Shown here: positions 51,910-60,989 of the stretch, piece by piece
Position numbering within the stretch: the stretch's first letter is position 1
Layout of the letters: every line of letters starts with the position of its first letter
Assembly: GCF_003324565.1 (NCBI RefSeq)
Contig: NZ_QOLA01000030.1
Location: 1-64,000, forward strand
Direction of reading: 5' to 3'
DNA length: 64,000 bases
DNA from: Streptomyces sp. SDr-06
Lineage (GTDB): Bacteria; Actinomycetota; Actinomycetes; Streptomycetales; Streptomycetaceae
Program-made: the position numbers and the translations under genes
The notes under the pieces: generated by a model
The model's input: only the letters and a program-made list of their open reading frames with translations
Database searches by the model: none
Told to the model about the DNA's origin: nothing

Positions 51910-53076
51910 ATGACCTACACCTCCGCCTCCCTGGACGCCCTGCGCACCCAGGGCGACGAACTCGCCGACGCGACCGTGACTGCCCTGTTCGAGCGTGGCG
52001 AAGTCGGCAAGTTCAACACCCTCATGCGCTACGTCTCCACCGTCGGCCAGGACCTGCCCGAAGGCTTGCCCGACGTGGCCCGCGAATACCTGCACGCCAC
52101 CGGCGCACCACCGGACTGGGTGGACTGGGCCGAAATGGAGAAGGCCCGGCTCTTCTTCATCGACAACAACGTGCACATCTCCACCGCACTGTCCTTCGCC
52201 TCGATGCCGGCCTGCTACGTCCTGCCGCACGTCGCGAAGCTGCTCTCGGCCACCCACTCGCTGAAGTACCCCTCCAAAAGGATGGCCGAGACAGGGCAGT
52301 TCACGGTCTACCTGATGCGCCCCGACGCCTTCGAAGCCGGCAGCCGCTTCATCCCGGCCGCCCAGAAGGTACGCCTGCTGCACGCCTCCATCCGCCACCA
52401 CCTCAAGCGCGAGGGCCTCTGGGACATCGCGGCCCTGGGCACCCCGATCTGTCAGGAGGACATGATCGGCGGGCAGATGATGTTCTCCATCCAGGTCCTC
52501 GACGCCCTGCACCGACTCGGCATCCACATGAGCAACGAAGGCGCCGACGCCTACTACTACGCCTGGCGGGTCGTGGGCGCCTTCCTCGGCGTGGACCAGG
52601 CCCACGTACCCCAAACAATCCAGGACGCCCGCGTCTTCTCCGATCTGTACATGACCCGCCACATGGGCCCCAGCGAGGAAGGCGCCCTGCTCACCCGGCA
52701 GCTCATCGACCTCTACGAGGAAGTCGTGCCGGGCACCTTCTTCGACCCCGTCGTCTCCGCCCTGATCCGCTACCTGATCGGGGACACCTGCGCCGACTGG
52801 CTGAAGGTTCCCCGCACCCCCTGGGACACCCTCGTCAAGGCGGCTCCCGCGGTCCTTGGCGTACTGGAATCCCTTGAGGACCGCTCGCCGGTCGTCGCGT
52901 GGGCCCTCGACCGGCTCGGGTACCTCACCAGCGTCCTCGAACTGTCGTCGCTCACCCGCGGACGCGTCATGCACTACGCCATCCCCGAACACCTCAAGGC
53001 CGACTACGGAGTGAGCACCACCGTCCTGCCCACAGCCCGCTGGACCCCGCCGCCCGCCACCATCGGCCAGAGGTAG
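51910..53076 (+). CDS. DUF2236/MpaB- and latex-clearing-protein-like oxygenase
   Basis: A 388-residue protein of the MpaB/Lcp oxygenase family (DUF2236). Characteristic parts are LFFIDNNVHISTALSFASMPACYVLPHVAKLL, the helix QKVRLLHASIRHHLKREG with the probable heme-ligand histidines, and CQEDMIGGQMMFSIQVLDALHRLGI. Lcp enzymes are b-type heme oxygenases that cut double bonds of polyisoprene. There is no signal peptide, unlike secreted rubber oxygenases, so the substrate should be intracellular. Right after a prenyl diphosphate synthase, an endogenous C20 or longer isoprenoid is likely. The start is the ATG at 51910, three bases after a GTG. It ends the operon. Confidence 0.82.
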   Translation: MTYTSASLDALRTQGDELADATVTALFERGEVGKFNTLMRYVSTVGQDLPEGLPDVAREYLHATGAPPDWVDWAEMEKARLFFIDNNVHISTALSFASMPACYVLPHVAKLLSATHSLKYPSKRMAETGQFTVYLMRPDAFEAGSRFIPAAQKVRLLHASIRHHLKREGLWDIAALGTPICQEDMIGGQMMFSIQVLDALHRLGIHMSNEGADAYYYAWRVVGAFLGVDQAHVPQTIQDARVFSDLYMTRHMGPSEEGALLTRQLIDLYEEVVPGTFFDPVVSALIRYLIGDTCADWLKVPRTPWDTLVKAAPAVLGVLESLEDRSPVVAWALDRLGYLTSVLELSSLTRGRVMHYAIPEHLKADYGVSTTVLPTARWTPPPATIGQR

Positions 53077-53256
53077 AGGCGGCCCGCAGAGACGGGCGAC
53101 GGGGTCGCGAACCGAGCTGATCGCCAGTGTCCGCCGTGCAGGCTGTTGAGCCGTTACCGGGCCCGTGTCCGGGTGGCCTCCTGGGTCGTTGCCTGGGGCG
53201 TGACTGACTTTCCGTATGCGTACCGTCGCGTATCTGCCCCTGCTCGGCGGGGCGTC

Positions 53257-54066
53257 GTGAGGCGACGGCGATGGGCCGCGCTTCTCTGCTCGCTGTCCGC
53301 CCTTGTCCTCAACGGAGTTGCGGCGACAGCGCCTGCGTTCGCAGCCTCCGCGGCGCCCGGCACCGGCGGTTACGTTGCCCTCGGCGACTCCTATTCCGCC
53401 GGCCTCGGGGCTGGTGGCTACGACGGAGCCAGCGGCGACTGCAAACGCAGCATCAGGTCCTACCCGGCTCTGTGGCGCGCCGCGCACTCACCGTCCTCCT
53501 TCGCGTTCACGGCCTGCGCGGGCGCCCGCACCGGCGATGTCGTCGAGGACCAGCTCGGCCCGCTGAACCGGTCCACGTCGCTGGTGAGCATCACCATCGG
53601 AGGCAACGACGCCGGGTTCGCCGACACAGTGACGACCTGCGTTCTGCAGGGCGAGCGTGCTTGCCTGCAACGCGTCGTCCAAGCCCGTTCGTACATCAGC
53701 ACCACCCTCCCCGGAAAGCTGGACCAGGTTTACGACGCCATCCACAGCAAGGCGCCCAGCGCTGAGGTGGTCGTCATGGGCTATCCACGCTTCTACAAGC
53801 TGGGGGGTGGTTGCGCTGTGGGCATCAGCGAGAAGTCACGCGCCGCCCTCAACGCCGCCGACGACGACATCAATGCCGTCATCGCCAAGCGTGCCGCCGA
53901 CCACGGATTCTCCTTCGCCGGCGTCAACGCGACCTTCAAGGGGCACGAGATCTGCTCCGGCGACCCGTGGCTCCACAGCGTCACCCTGCCCGTGGAAGAG
54001 TCGTACCACCCCACGGCCAGTGGCCAGTCCGGCGGGTATCTCCCGGCGTTCTCTTCTGCCGTGTAG
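53257..54066 (+). CDS. Secreted SGNH/GDSL hydrolase
   Basis: A 269-residue esterase/lipase. A Sec signal lies at the start: RRRRWAALLCSLSALVLNGVAATAPAFAASA. The mature enzyme has block I VALGDSYSAGLG with the serine, block III IGGNDAGF and block V SYHPTASG with the histidine. Six cysteines suggest disulfides (for example SGDCKRS, FTACAGART, TTCVLQGERACLQR). It resembles SGNH lipases of Streptomyces with broad ester substrates. I chose the GTG at 53257; the frame is open to 53146. It is separate from the upstream oxygenase. Confidence 0.88.
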   Translation: MRRRRWAALLCSLSALVLNGVAATAPAFAASAAPGTGGYVALGDSYSAGLGAGGYDGASGDCKRSIRSYPALWRAAHSPSSFAFTACAGARTGDVVEDQLGPLNRSTSLVSITIGGNDAGFADTVTTCVLQGERACLQRVVQARSYISTTLPGKLDQVYDAIHSKAPSAEVVVMGYPRFYKLGGGCAVGISEKSRAALNAADDDINAVIAKRAADHGFSFAGVNATFKGHEICSGDPWLHSVTLPVEESYHPTASGQSGGYLPAFSSAV

Positions 54067-54373
54067 AGGTTCGGCGCCGCTCTCAGCGCCCGGCACGAGC
54101 TGTTACTGCTGGAGCGAGGCCAGGGGCACCGTCGGAATCCGGCGCTTGAGGGTTGGGGAGTCAGCGCGACGCGGGGTCCGCGGTTGGCCGGAGCGAACCT
54201 GGGGCCGCCCGGCCAACTTCCGCCTTCCCGGGCGGTGTTGTTTTCGAGATCGGTATGTTGACGGCTATGAAGCCGTTCGTCTTCCACCGTGGCCGCCGAC
54301 CCTGGCCCGAATCTGCGAGCACGCTGCAAAGGGACGCCGCCCAGCCGTGGCACGGTTGAGGGGGAGCGAGTTG
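54067..54373. other. Promoter region of the vWA-CHAT gene
   Basis: These 307 bases hold no gene. A TTGACGGCTATGAAGCCG stretch near 54257 is a -35-like candidate, and GAGGGGGAGCGAG at 54358-54370 is the ribosome binding site for the start at 54374. I saw no palindrome. Confidence 0.4.
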
Positions 54374-57199
54374 ATGGCCAGATCCTCGACGTTCCGTGTC
54401 GACGTCTACCAGAACGCGTACTTGCCGGAGGGTGGCCGCGACGTCAACGCCATCGTCAGGGGGAACAGGGTAGGACCGCCCCGGGCCGCGCGGGGCCCGG
54501 ACGCCGCCGTGGTGATCATGGTGGACTGCTCCGGCTCCATGGACTGTCCGCCGATCACGATGCGGGGTGCCAGGGAAGCCACGGCCGCCGCCATCGACAT
54601 GCTGCGCGACGGCACGCAATTCGCCGTGGTCGGCGGCACCCACCGGGCCGCCGAGGTCTTTCCGGGGGACGGCCGGCTGGCAGTGGCGAATGCGGCCAGC
54701 CGCGAACTGGCCAAACAGGCGCTGCAAGGGCTCACCGCGGGCGGCGGAACCGCGTTCGGCAGCTGGCTGCGGCTCGCCGAGCGGCTGCTGCGGTCGGCCG
54801 AAGGACCGTACCGGCACGGCATCCTGCTCACCGCCGGCCGCAACGAACACGAGTCGCCCGAGACACTCAAGGCGGCGCTCGACGCCTGCGCGGGACGGTT
54901 CATCTGCGATGTGCGCGGCGTCGGTACGGACGGGGACGTGAAGGAGCTCGCGGCCATCGCTTCCGCACTGCTGGGCAGCGTCGACATCATCGCCGACCCG
55001 GCCCGGCTCCCCGACGAGCTCACGCAGATCATGTCGGAAGTGACGGGCAAGGGGACCGAGAACGTCGCCCTGCGGCTGTGGACGCCTATGGGCGTGGACG
55101 TCGTGTCGGTCAAGCAGGTCGCGCCCACCCTCGAAGACCTGACCGGCAGGCGCAGTGCGGCGGGACCGCGCGCCGGGGACTATCCGACGGGTTCCTGGGG
55201 CTTGGAGTCCCGCGACTACCACATCCGCGCCCGGGTCCCGGCCGGTGGCACGGGCCAGGAAATGCTCGCCGTCCGGGTCGAGCTGGTGATCCCGCAGGAC
55301 GATGGTGCCGCGACAACCCTCGCCCAGGCCCTGGTACGCGCCCAGTGGACCGCCGACGCGGAGGCGTCCACGTCGATCGATGAGCAGGTGGCGCGCCACA
55401 CAGGGCAGGCGGACCTGGCCCGGGCCATCCAGGAAGGCCTCGACGCCCGCAAGGCCGGTGACGACGACCGGGCAACGGACAGACTGGGCAGGGCGGTTCA
55501 GCTGGCGCACGCTCTGGGGAACCAAGACACAGTGAAACTGCTGGCGCGGCTGGTCGACGTGGTCGATGCCGCGACCGGCACCGTGCGGCTCAGAGCCAAG
55601 GCCGCGGACGCCGATGCGACGACCCTGGAAATACGGTCGACCAAAGCGGCCCGCACGAGGAGACCACCTGGTGAAGCCCCGAGCCGGCCGGAATCCGTAA
55701 GTGGTGTCCCGCAGGTGCCACAGCAACAGGGCGTCTCGACGGGGAGTGAGAGGCACGGCGGGGAGCCGCGGCTCCTGGAAGCGGAGTTGGTCGAGCAGGC
55801 GCCTCCCGACCGGGAGGTTCCGCTACATGTGCGGGTCACCCGGGAAACGGATGGTTCCGGCGTGGCGCTCCGGGCGTTTCCCATCCCGGCGGCGGGAGCA
55901 CGGCTCCTCATCACCGTGCACGCTCCAGGTCTGCTGGCGCTGGGAGATCTGCAGCAGTGGCTCACCGTTCGTCCCGGCCAGGACTCACCCTGGCTGCAAT
56001 TCGGCCTGCGGACCATGGCGCCCGGCCTGCACACCGTCACCGTGCGGGCCTTCCACCAGGGGACCTTCCTCGGTGAACTGCGCACCCAGGTCTCCGTGCG
56101 GCCCGACACACCGGCCAGGGCGGGCCCGCCGCGCCGGGCGCCGCTCACCACTCTCGCGTTCGACCCGGGCGAGGTGACCTTGCAGGTCCTCAAAGGCACG
56201 GACGGCGCCTACAGCTTCCAGTTGCTCAGCGAAACCACGTACGCACCCGAGTCCTTCCACCTCGTGGCGGGCGGATCCCACGGCGCACGCGAGCGGATCT
56301 ACGACGAACTGCGGCGTACGGCCGCCGCGGCCGGGCGGGACAGCGGCGGGGATCACAGCCAGGCACGCCGACGGCTGATCAACCTCGGTGTGCAGCTGTG
56401 GGCGACGGCGGTGCCCGACGCCGTGCGCCAGCAGTTCTGGGCGGAAGCGGGGCGCGTCACCTCGTTGACCGTCCTCGGTGACCACGATGCCGTGCCCTGG
56501 GAACTGCTGTATCCCCTGGACGGCCAGCGGGAGGGCGACGGATTCCTCGCCGAGTGGCTTCCCGTGGTCCGCCGGGTATTCGGGCAGGACCGGGTGCGCG
56601 AACTGTCCCTGTCCCGCGCCGCCTTCGTGGTGCCACCGGGCTCGCCTCCCGAAGCGGAACGCGAAGTGGTCGCCCTCCGGGCCAGACTGGGCGATGCCGT
56701 GACCGACGGCGGCACGCTGACCCATCGCGCCGCAGTGAGCGGCCTCATCGACGAAGGGCTCGACGGGCTGCTGCACTTCGCCTGCCACAACGCCTTCACC
56801 AGCTCCGGTTCTCACGTCACCATGGCGGACGGCCTCTTCGACCCGATCGATCTCGCCTACGCCACCCAGTCCGGTGCTCTGCGCACCACCCACCCGCTGG
56901 TGTTCTTCAACGCCTGTCGCAGCGCGGGACAGATCGACTGGTTCTCCACCAGCCTGGGCTGGGCAGCGCAGTTCCTGCAGGCCGGCGCGGGCGCCTTCGT
57001 CGGCACCCTGTGGCCGGTACGGTCCGACTCCGCGCTGCTCTTCGCCGACACCTTCTACGAGCGTCTGGTCACCCAGCGGCAGAGCCTGGGGCAGGCCACG
57101 CTGAACGCACGACGGGCCATCCGTGATCAGGGCGGGGACCCCACCTGGCTGGCGTACGCCGTCTACGGCAGCCCCGCAGCACGCGCCGCCATCCCCTAG
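54374..57199 (+). CDS. vWA domain-CHAT protease fusion
   Basis: A 941-residue cytoplasmic protein. The N-terminal von Willebrand A domain (about 45-230) has a perfect metal site start VVIMVDCSGSMD (D51-S53-S55) and TAGGGTAFGSWLRL. The middle (about 240-600) has beta-rich and helical regions with GLDARKAGDDDRATDRLGRAVQLAHALG, resembling a TPR-like pair. The C-terminal part (about 640-935) is a CHAT (caspase-like) protease: DAVPWELLYP, LLHFACHNAF with His805, VFFNACRSAG with Cys848, then GAGAFVGTLWPV. CHAT enzymes are activated in conflict systems and cut partner proteins. A hydrolase gene follows in the same direction with a 31-base gap. Confidence 0.9.
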   Translation: MARSSTFRVDVYQNAYLPEGGRDVNAIVRGNRVGPPRAARGPDAAVVIMVDCSGSMDCPPITMRGAREATAAAIDMLRDGTQFAVVGGTHRAAEVFPGDGRLAVANAASRELAKQALQGLTAGGGTAFGSWLRLAERLLRSAEGPYRHGILLTAGRNEHESPETLKAALDACAGRFICDVRGVGTDGDVKELAAIASALLGSVDIIADPARLPDELTQIMSEVTGKGTENVALRLWTPMGVDVVSVKQVAPTLEDLTGRRSAAGPRAGDYPTGSWGLESRDYHIRARVPAGGTGQEMLAVRVELVIPQDDGAATTLAQALVRAQWTADAEASTSIDEQVARHTGQADLARAIQEGLDARKAGDDDRATDRLGRAVQLAHALGNQDTVKLLARLVDVVDAATGTVRLRAKAADADATTLEIRSTKAARTRRPPGEAPSRPESVSGVPQVPQQQGVSTGSERHGGEPRLLEAELVEQAPPDREVPLHVRVTRETDGSGVALRAFPIPAAGARLLITVHAPGLLALGDLQQWLTVRPGQDSPWLQFGLRTMAPGLHTVTVRAFHQGTFLGELRTQVSVRPDTPARAGPPRRAPLTTLAFDPGEVTLQVLKGTDGAYSFQLLSETTYAPESFHLVAGGSHGARERIYDELRRTAAAAGRDSGGDHSQARRRLINLGVQLWATAVPDAVRQQFWAEAGRVTSLTVLGDHDAVPWELLYPLDGQREGDGFLAEWLPVVRRVFGQDRVRELSLSRAAFVVPPGSPPEAEREVVALRARLGDAVTDGGTLTHRAAVSGLIDEGLDGLLHFACHNAFTSSGSHVTMADGLFDPIDLAYATQSGALRTTHPLVFFNACRSAGQIDWFSTSLGWAAQFLQAGAGAFVGTLWPVRSDSALLFADTFYERLVTQRQSLGQATLNARRAIRDQGGDPTWLAYAVYGSPAARAAIP

Positions 57200-57230
57200 G
57201 AGACACCAGCACACCCGGAACAGGAGAGAC

Positions 57231-58373
57231 ATGGACCATCCGGTCTTCGTCATTCATGGCGTCGGCAACCGCGACCCGCACGCCTTTACCGCTACCGTCG
57301 CGGCCTTGCAGGTGGCCGCGGACACGACCTTGGTACCCGTCTACTGGGGTGATCTCGGCGCGGACGACCGATTCGTCGATCTCGCCCTCCCTTCTCGCTC
57401 TTCCGGGCTGCGGGACACCCCGGAGGCCGGGGACGTACCATCGGACTTGCTGGTGGCCACTCTTCTCGCGGAAACCGCACAGCCTGTCCCAGGTGACCTG
57501 CCCGCGCCTCTGCAGGACGCGGTCCGCCACACCTTGGACGCATCGCGGAACAGCGGACTGCGCGATGGCCGCGACAGCCCGGACTGGGACCAAGTACGTG
57601 CGGCGCTCGCCGACGAGTGGCCGGCGACGCGCTGGCTCTCACTGGCCGATGACCCGGCTCTTCTCAGCGAGACGGGAAAGGCCATCGCCCATGCGGTCAC
57701 CGACCTGCAGGAGCCGGATGATTCCTGGGCAGGGCTTCGTGGTGAAGCACCCACTGAAGGCTTGCGCGCTCTGATCCGGCGCCGACTCGCGGACCTCGAC
57801 CGCGTCGCAGGCGCGGCGATGCAGGCGGTCGCGGGCAGGATGAACCACACCGTGCGAAGCCGCATCGGACCTGGCGCCACCCGGTTCCTCGGCGACGTAC
57901 TGGTCTATCAGCGCCATCGTGAGCAGATCCACGCCCGGATACGGGAACAGATCGCGGCCGTCGATCCCGAACTGGGACGCCGACCTGACCGCCCCGTCCG
58001 GGTCGTTGCGCACAGCCTCGGCGGTGTGATCGCCGTCGACATGGCCACCGCCCAGGAACCGCTGTGGACGTCCTCGCTGCTCACCTTCGGTTCCCAACCG
58101 TCGTACTTTCACCTCTGTGACCCCCGCGGAGGACAGCTTTCGCCCTACACCGAACGAAGGCCGGTCACCCTGCCGAGTTCCTTGGGGCGCTGGACGAACC
58201 TGTGGCAGCCATTCGACATCCTCGCCTTCGCTGCCGCCCGCGTCTTCCGTCTCGCCGACGGCACCTCCCCGATCGACCTACCGCTGCCTCACACGGCCAC
58301 CGCAGGGCTATGGACGCACTCCGCGTACTGGAACCTGCCGGAACTCGCCTCCGCGATCAGGGATGCGATGTGA
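57231..58373 (+). CDS. Alpha/beta hydrolase (lipase-like), putative effector of the CHAT protein
   Basis: A 380-residue protein. The start PVFVIHGVGNRDPHAFTATV gives the oxyanion strand HGVG, and RVVAHSLGGVIAVDMA is the nucleophile elbow (Ser262). SSLLTFGSQPSYFHLCD follows. The central part (about 50-200) is a large insertion of helices absent from plain lipases. It has no signal peptide. The gene shares an apparent operon with the vWA-CHAT protease gene. I infer that the protease may activate or restrain it, for example to degrade membrane lipid, but an ordinary esterase is not excluded. CAGGAGAGAC precedes the ATG at 57231. Confidence 0.83.
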   Translation: MDHPVFVIHGVGNRDPHAFTATVAALQVAADTTLVPVYWGDLGADDRFVDLALPSRSSGLRDTPEAGDVPSDLLVATLLAETAQPVPGDLPAPLQDAVRHTLDASRNSGLRDGRDSPDWDQVRAALADEWPATRWLSLADDPALLSETGKAIAHAVTDLQEPDDSWAGLRGEAPTEGLRALIRRRLADLDRVAGAAMQAVAGRMNHTVRSRIGPGATRFLGDVLVYQRHREQIHARIREQIAAVDPELGRRPDRPVRVVAHSLGGVIAVDMATAQEPLWTSSLLTFGSQPSYFHLCDPRGGQLSPYTERRPVTLPSSLGRWTNLWQPFDILAFAAARVFRLADGTSPIDLPLPHTATAGLWTHSAYWNLPELASAIRDAM

Positions 58374-58519
58374 TCACTGAGGCTTTGTGCGTCGCATCGC
58401 GGGACCATCAGGGAACTGCCGGGAGGGGCCGCCTTCGGCGTCCCGGACCGCCCCGTGTGGCCTGGCGGATGTCCGGTCTTACCGCTGTCGCGGCGTGTTG
58501 ACATCACTAGGCTGGTCAG

Positions 58520-59116
58520 ATGTGGTCGGCGTCCCGCCGGCCCATGGCCGGGACTAACGAAAGCGATGTCGTGATGGGCTCGACGGTGAGGGAACTCCTG
58601 GCCGGCCTGCCCGTGCAGGCGAATGAGAGCCGACGACAGGCGTGGACGTCTGCCTGTGCGCACGCTCTGGGCCTGGGCAGGATGGCCGTAACGGTGAACC
58701 AGGAGCTCGTGTGGTGCTGCGACGCCACCAGTGCCCGTCTGGACGACCAGCAGTTCATCCTCGGTCAAGGACCCGGCCTGCGTCTTTCTGTCCTGGCGGG
58801 GGCGGGCGAGATCCCCGACCCCAGCCGGTTGCCGGCCGAGCTGCGGCCACAGTTCACTCCTGAGGTCGAAGAGCTGGGTGTCGCGGCCCTGTTCGTGTGG
58901 CCCGTACGTATCGGTGCCGTAGCGGTGGGGACCGAGGATGTGATCGGCCAACGCCTCGGCAACCAGCCGGCCCTCCGCGCTCTGCCGCTCGGTGAGCGAA
59001 CAGACGCTGCGCCGGTAGCCCGTCAGCGCGTGCCCGCGCCGACGCCCCGGGCCAGTCCATCACCGACGACGCCCGCGACGTCCTCCGACAGGAACTGCCC
59101 CCATGACCACGTGTGA
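58520..59116 (+). CDS. GAF-like domain protein with a degenerate C-terminus
   Basis: A 198-residue protein. Residues about 22-140 look like a GAF domain of the Streptomyces ANTAR group: ACAHALGLGRMAVTVNQEL, TSARLDDQQFILGQGPGLRLS, and VEELGVAALFVWPVRIGAVAVGT. After AVAVGT the expected helix is missing and the sequence becomes Pro/Arg/Thr-rich. In the adjacent frame the end reads SITDDARDVLRQELPP with its own stop, more like real coding sequence, so a frameshift near 58940-59040 is likely. The next gene is GAF-ANTAR, so both may have come from a two-gene set. Confidence 0.55.
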   Translation: MWSASRRPMAGTNESDVVMGSTVRELLAGLPVQANESRRQAWTSACAHALGLGRMAVTVNQELVWCCDATSARLDDQQFILGQGPGLRLSVLAGAGEIPDPSRLPAELRPQFTPEVEELGVAALFVWPVRIGAVAVGTEDVIGQRLGNQPALRALPLGERTDAAPVARQRVPAPTPRASPSPTTPATSSDRNCPHDHV

Positions 59117-59167
59117 CCGGGCGAACGTCTTCACGACAGCCGGTGCCGGAGACCAAGAAGGAAGCCC

Positions 59168-59926
59168 ATGAGCAGGGAACAGCACATCGCCCGCACGTTC
59201 GTGGAACTGGCCGACACTCTCGTGGAGGACTTCGATGTCGTCGATTTCCTTCAGCAGATGACCGTCCGCTGCCAAGAGCTCCTGGACGTCACGGACGCGG
59301 CGGTGTTCCTCGCCCACCCTCCGCCCCATCTGCACAGCCCCGCGCCCTGCGACCCCGGCCCCGCCCTGAAACGCCTACTGGATTCGGCTTGCCGCCAGGG
59401 CCCGGCTCTGGACGCCCACCGCAACCGGCGGTCCGCCTCCACCCATGGCCCGGTCGGCGCCGATGAAGACGCCATGCGCTGGCCCGAGTTCACCCCGCAA
59501 CTCCACGACGCCGGCTACACCGGTGCCGCCGCTGTCCCCATGCGCCTGCGCGAAGACAGCCTTGGCAGCCTCCTGCTCCTGCACACCGGTGACCGGCCGC
59601 TGAACGCCGACGACCTGGCCCTCGCCCAGGCCCTCGCGGATGCTGCCACCGTCAGCCTGCTCCAGGCCCGCACCATCCGCCAGGAGCACGCCGTCAACCG
59701 GCAGCTCCACACGGCGCTGCAGAACCGCATCGTCATCGAGCAGGCCAAGGGCCTCGTCGCCGCCCGCCAGAACATCACGCTCAGCCGTGCTTTCGACGCG
59801 ATGCGCAGTCACGCCCGAAGTCACCGGATCCTGCTCAGGGAAGTCGCCCAGAGCGTCATCGACACCGGTTTCACGCCACCGAATCACGGCGCACAGCCAC
59901 CCACCCAGCACACTGACCCTTCCTGA
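59168..59926 (+). CDS. GAF and ANTAR domain transcription antitermination regulator
   Basis: A 252-residue protein. The GAF domain (about 10-165) starts ARTFVELADTLVEDFDVVDFLQQ and includes TGAAAVPMRLREDSLGSLLLLHT. The ANTAR domain (about 180-240) has LHTALQNRIVIEQAKGLVAARQNITLSRAFDAMRSHARSHRILL, whose Gln-Ala-Lys-Gly turn is the RNA-contacting site. ANTAR proteins bind paired hairpins in mRNA leaders and prevent termination. GAAGGAAGCCC precedes the ATG at 59168. The signal sensed by the GAF is unknown. Confidence 0.9.
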   Translation: MSREQHIARTFVELADTLVEDFDVVDFLQQMTVRCQELLDVTDAAVFLAHPPPHLHSPAPCDPGPALKRLLDSACRQGPALDAHRNRRSASTHGPVGADEDAMRWPEFTPQLHDAGYTGAAAVPMRLREDSLGSLLLLHTGDRPLNADDLALAQALADAATVSLLQARTIRQEHAVNRQLHTALQNRIVIEQAKGLVAARQNITLSRAFDAMRSHARSHRILLREVAQSVIDTGFTPPNHGAQPPTQHTDPS

Positions 59927-60332
59927 TGGACACCGACGAGGGAGTGCCTGCTCTCTTGGCGGCGGCACACGCGTCCCGGGGCGGGTCCTGGTAGCCCGTA
60001 CCGCGACTTCCGCCGTGGGCGGTTCGGCCTTCGCCGCCTGTGGGGCCCTGTGCTGCCCTGTCTGGTTCGAGGAAGCTCAGCGGCTGCCCGCAATACGTCA
60101 AGCGTCTATGTCGTCCCGAGCCGCCGTGCCCTACGCTCGAAAGAGGGCAGCCCTCGCTGGCCGTGGCCGCCGGTGGAGCTCCTGCCCGTTCGCTTAGCCC
60201 CTGGACCCCGGGTCTGAGGTGACTGGAGCCGCGTCGCCGACACCACGCGGCTCCAGCCTCACTGTCCGCACTACCCGTTCGAGCCCGGGGTGTGCTCCCG
60301 CCGCATCCCGGTGGGCCGGTGAGGACGACCGG

Positions 60333-60370
60333 CGCAAGGACGGCGAGGAGGGGAGCCCGCCGTCCTTGCG
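60333..60370. terminator. Long perfect stem-loop
   Basis: CGCAAGGACGGCG (60333-60345) pairs fully with CGCCGTCCTTGCG (60358-60370) around a 12-base purine-rich loop. It may terminate transcripts from the GAF-ANTAR side, about 400 bases downstream, or be a regulatory RNA element. Confidence 0.55.
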
Positions 60371-60809
60371 TGGCGGCCGCCGCCGATGAGGGGCGCTGCC
60401 CCAGTGGCGGCGGCGCTGGTACCTGATGGTTCAACCAACTGTCCCCGGGGCGGATGCACGCTTGCGCGCCCCGTTCTACAGACCCTATGTGCGGACACCG
60501 AACCCGGCGTGCTCGCTCAGCGAGCCGTTACAGATCGAGTCCCGCAAACCTTGAGGGCAGTGCCACCAGGCACCGGGCCCTTCGACGTACCGGAGCGGCC
60601 GGCGGGCCGGGCCGCCGCTCTGGTCTGGGACGGCGCCGCAGCCCACGGGCCGCCCGAAGGCCCAACGCCCACGTCTTGGGCCGCCCCGTGCACGGGTACC
60701 CGTCATGGACGGAGGAGTCGAGACGGTACGCGTCTTGCAGTGCGGCCGTTGGGATTCCGGTAGCAGAAGAACCGGTCGGGCCCGCCCGCGCCCACGGCGA
60801 CTACCCCAG

Positions 60810-60986
60810 TCGACGGGGTTGTCGAGTCGGATGCGGTCGGCGGTGACTTCGCGGGCGAGGTCGGCAAGGGCCACCTCGTGGCTGTGGGCGTGGGCGCGCA
60901 GGCGGACCAGAGCCTGGTGCAGGGGGGTGCGGTGGTGGACGGCGCAGATGCCGCAGATGCCGCAGGCCTGGACCTCAGCCCGACGA
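60810..60986 (-). pseudogene. ANTAR-like C-terminal fragment
   Basis: The minus strand reads HHRTPLHQALVRLRAHAHSH and then EVALADLAREVTADRIRL, which follows the second half of an ANTAR domain (AFDLLRRHARAHNRRLSEVA pattern). The upstream GAF part is missing and the frame has no good start. It sits directly after the MarR stop codon. It may derive from the same family as the neighbouring GAF-ANTAR gene, in inverted orientation. Confidence 0.35.
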
Positions 60987-60989
60987 TCC

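Larger units (their letters stand above)
59927..60989. other. Gene-poor kilobase with decayed sequence
   Basis: No convincing intact gene lies in these 1063 bases on either strand. The two structures that stand out are the long stem-loop at 60333-60370 and, on the minus strand at 60810-60986, an ANTAR-like fragment. The rest of the long open frames are shadows of GC-rich sequence. Confidence 0.5.

Noticed and set aside
60386..60763. 125-codon plus-strand frame in the gene-poor kilobase
   Set aside because: Pro/Arg/Thr-rich, no ribosome binding site, no recognised pattern.
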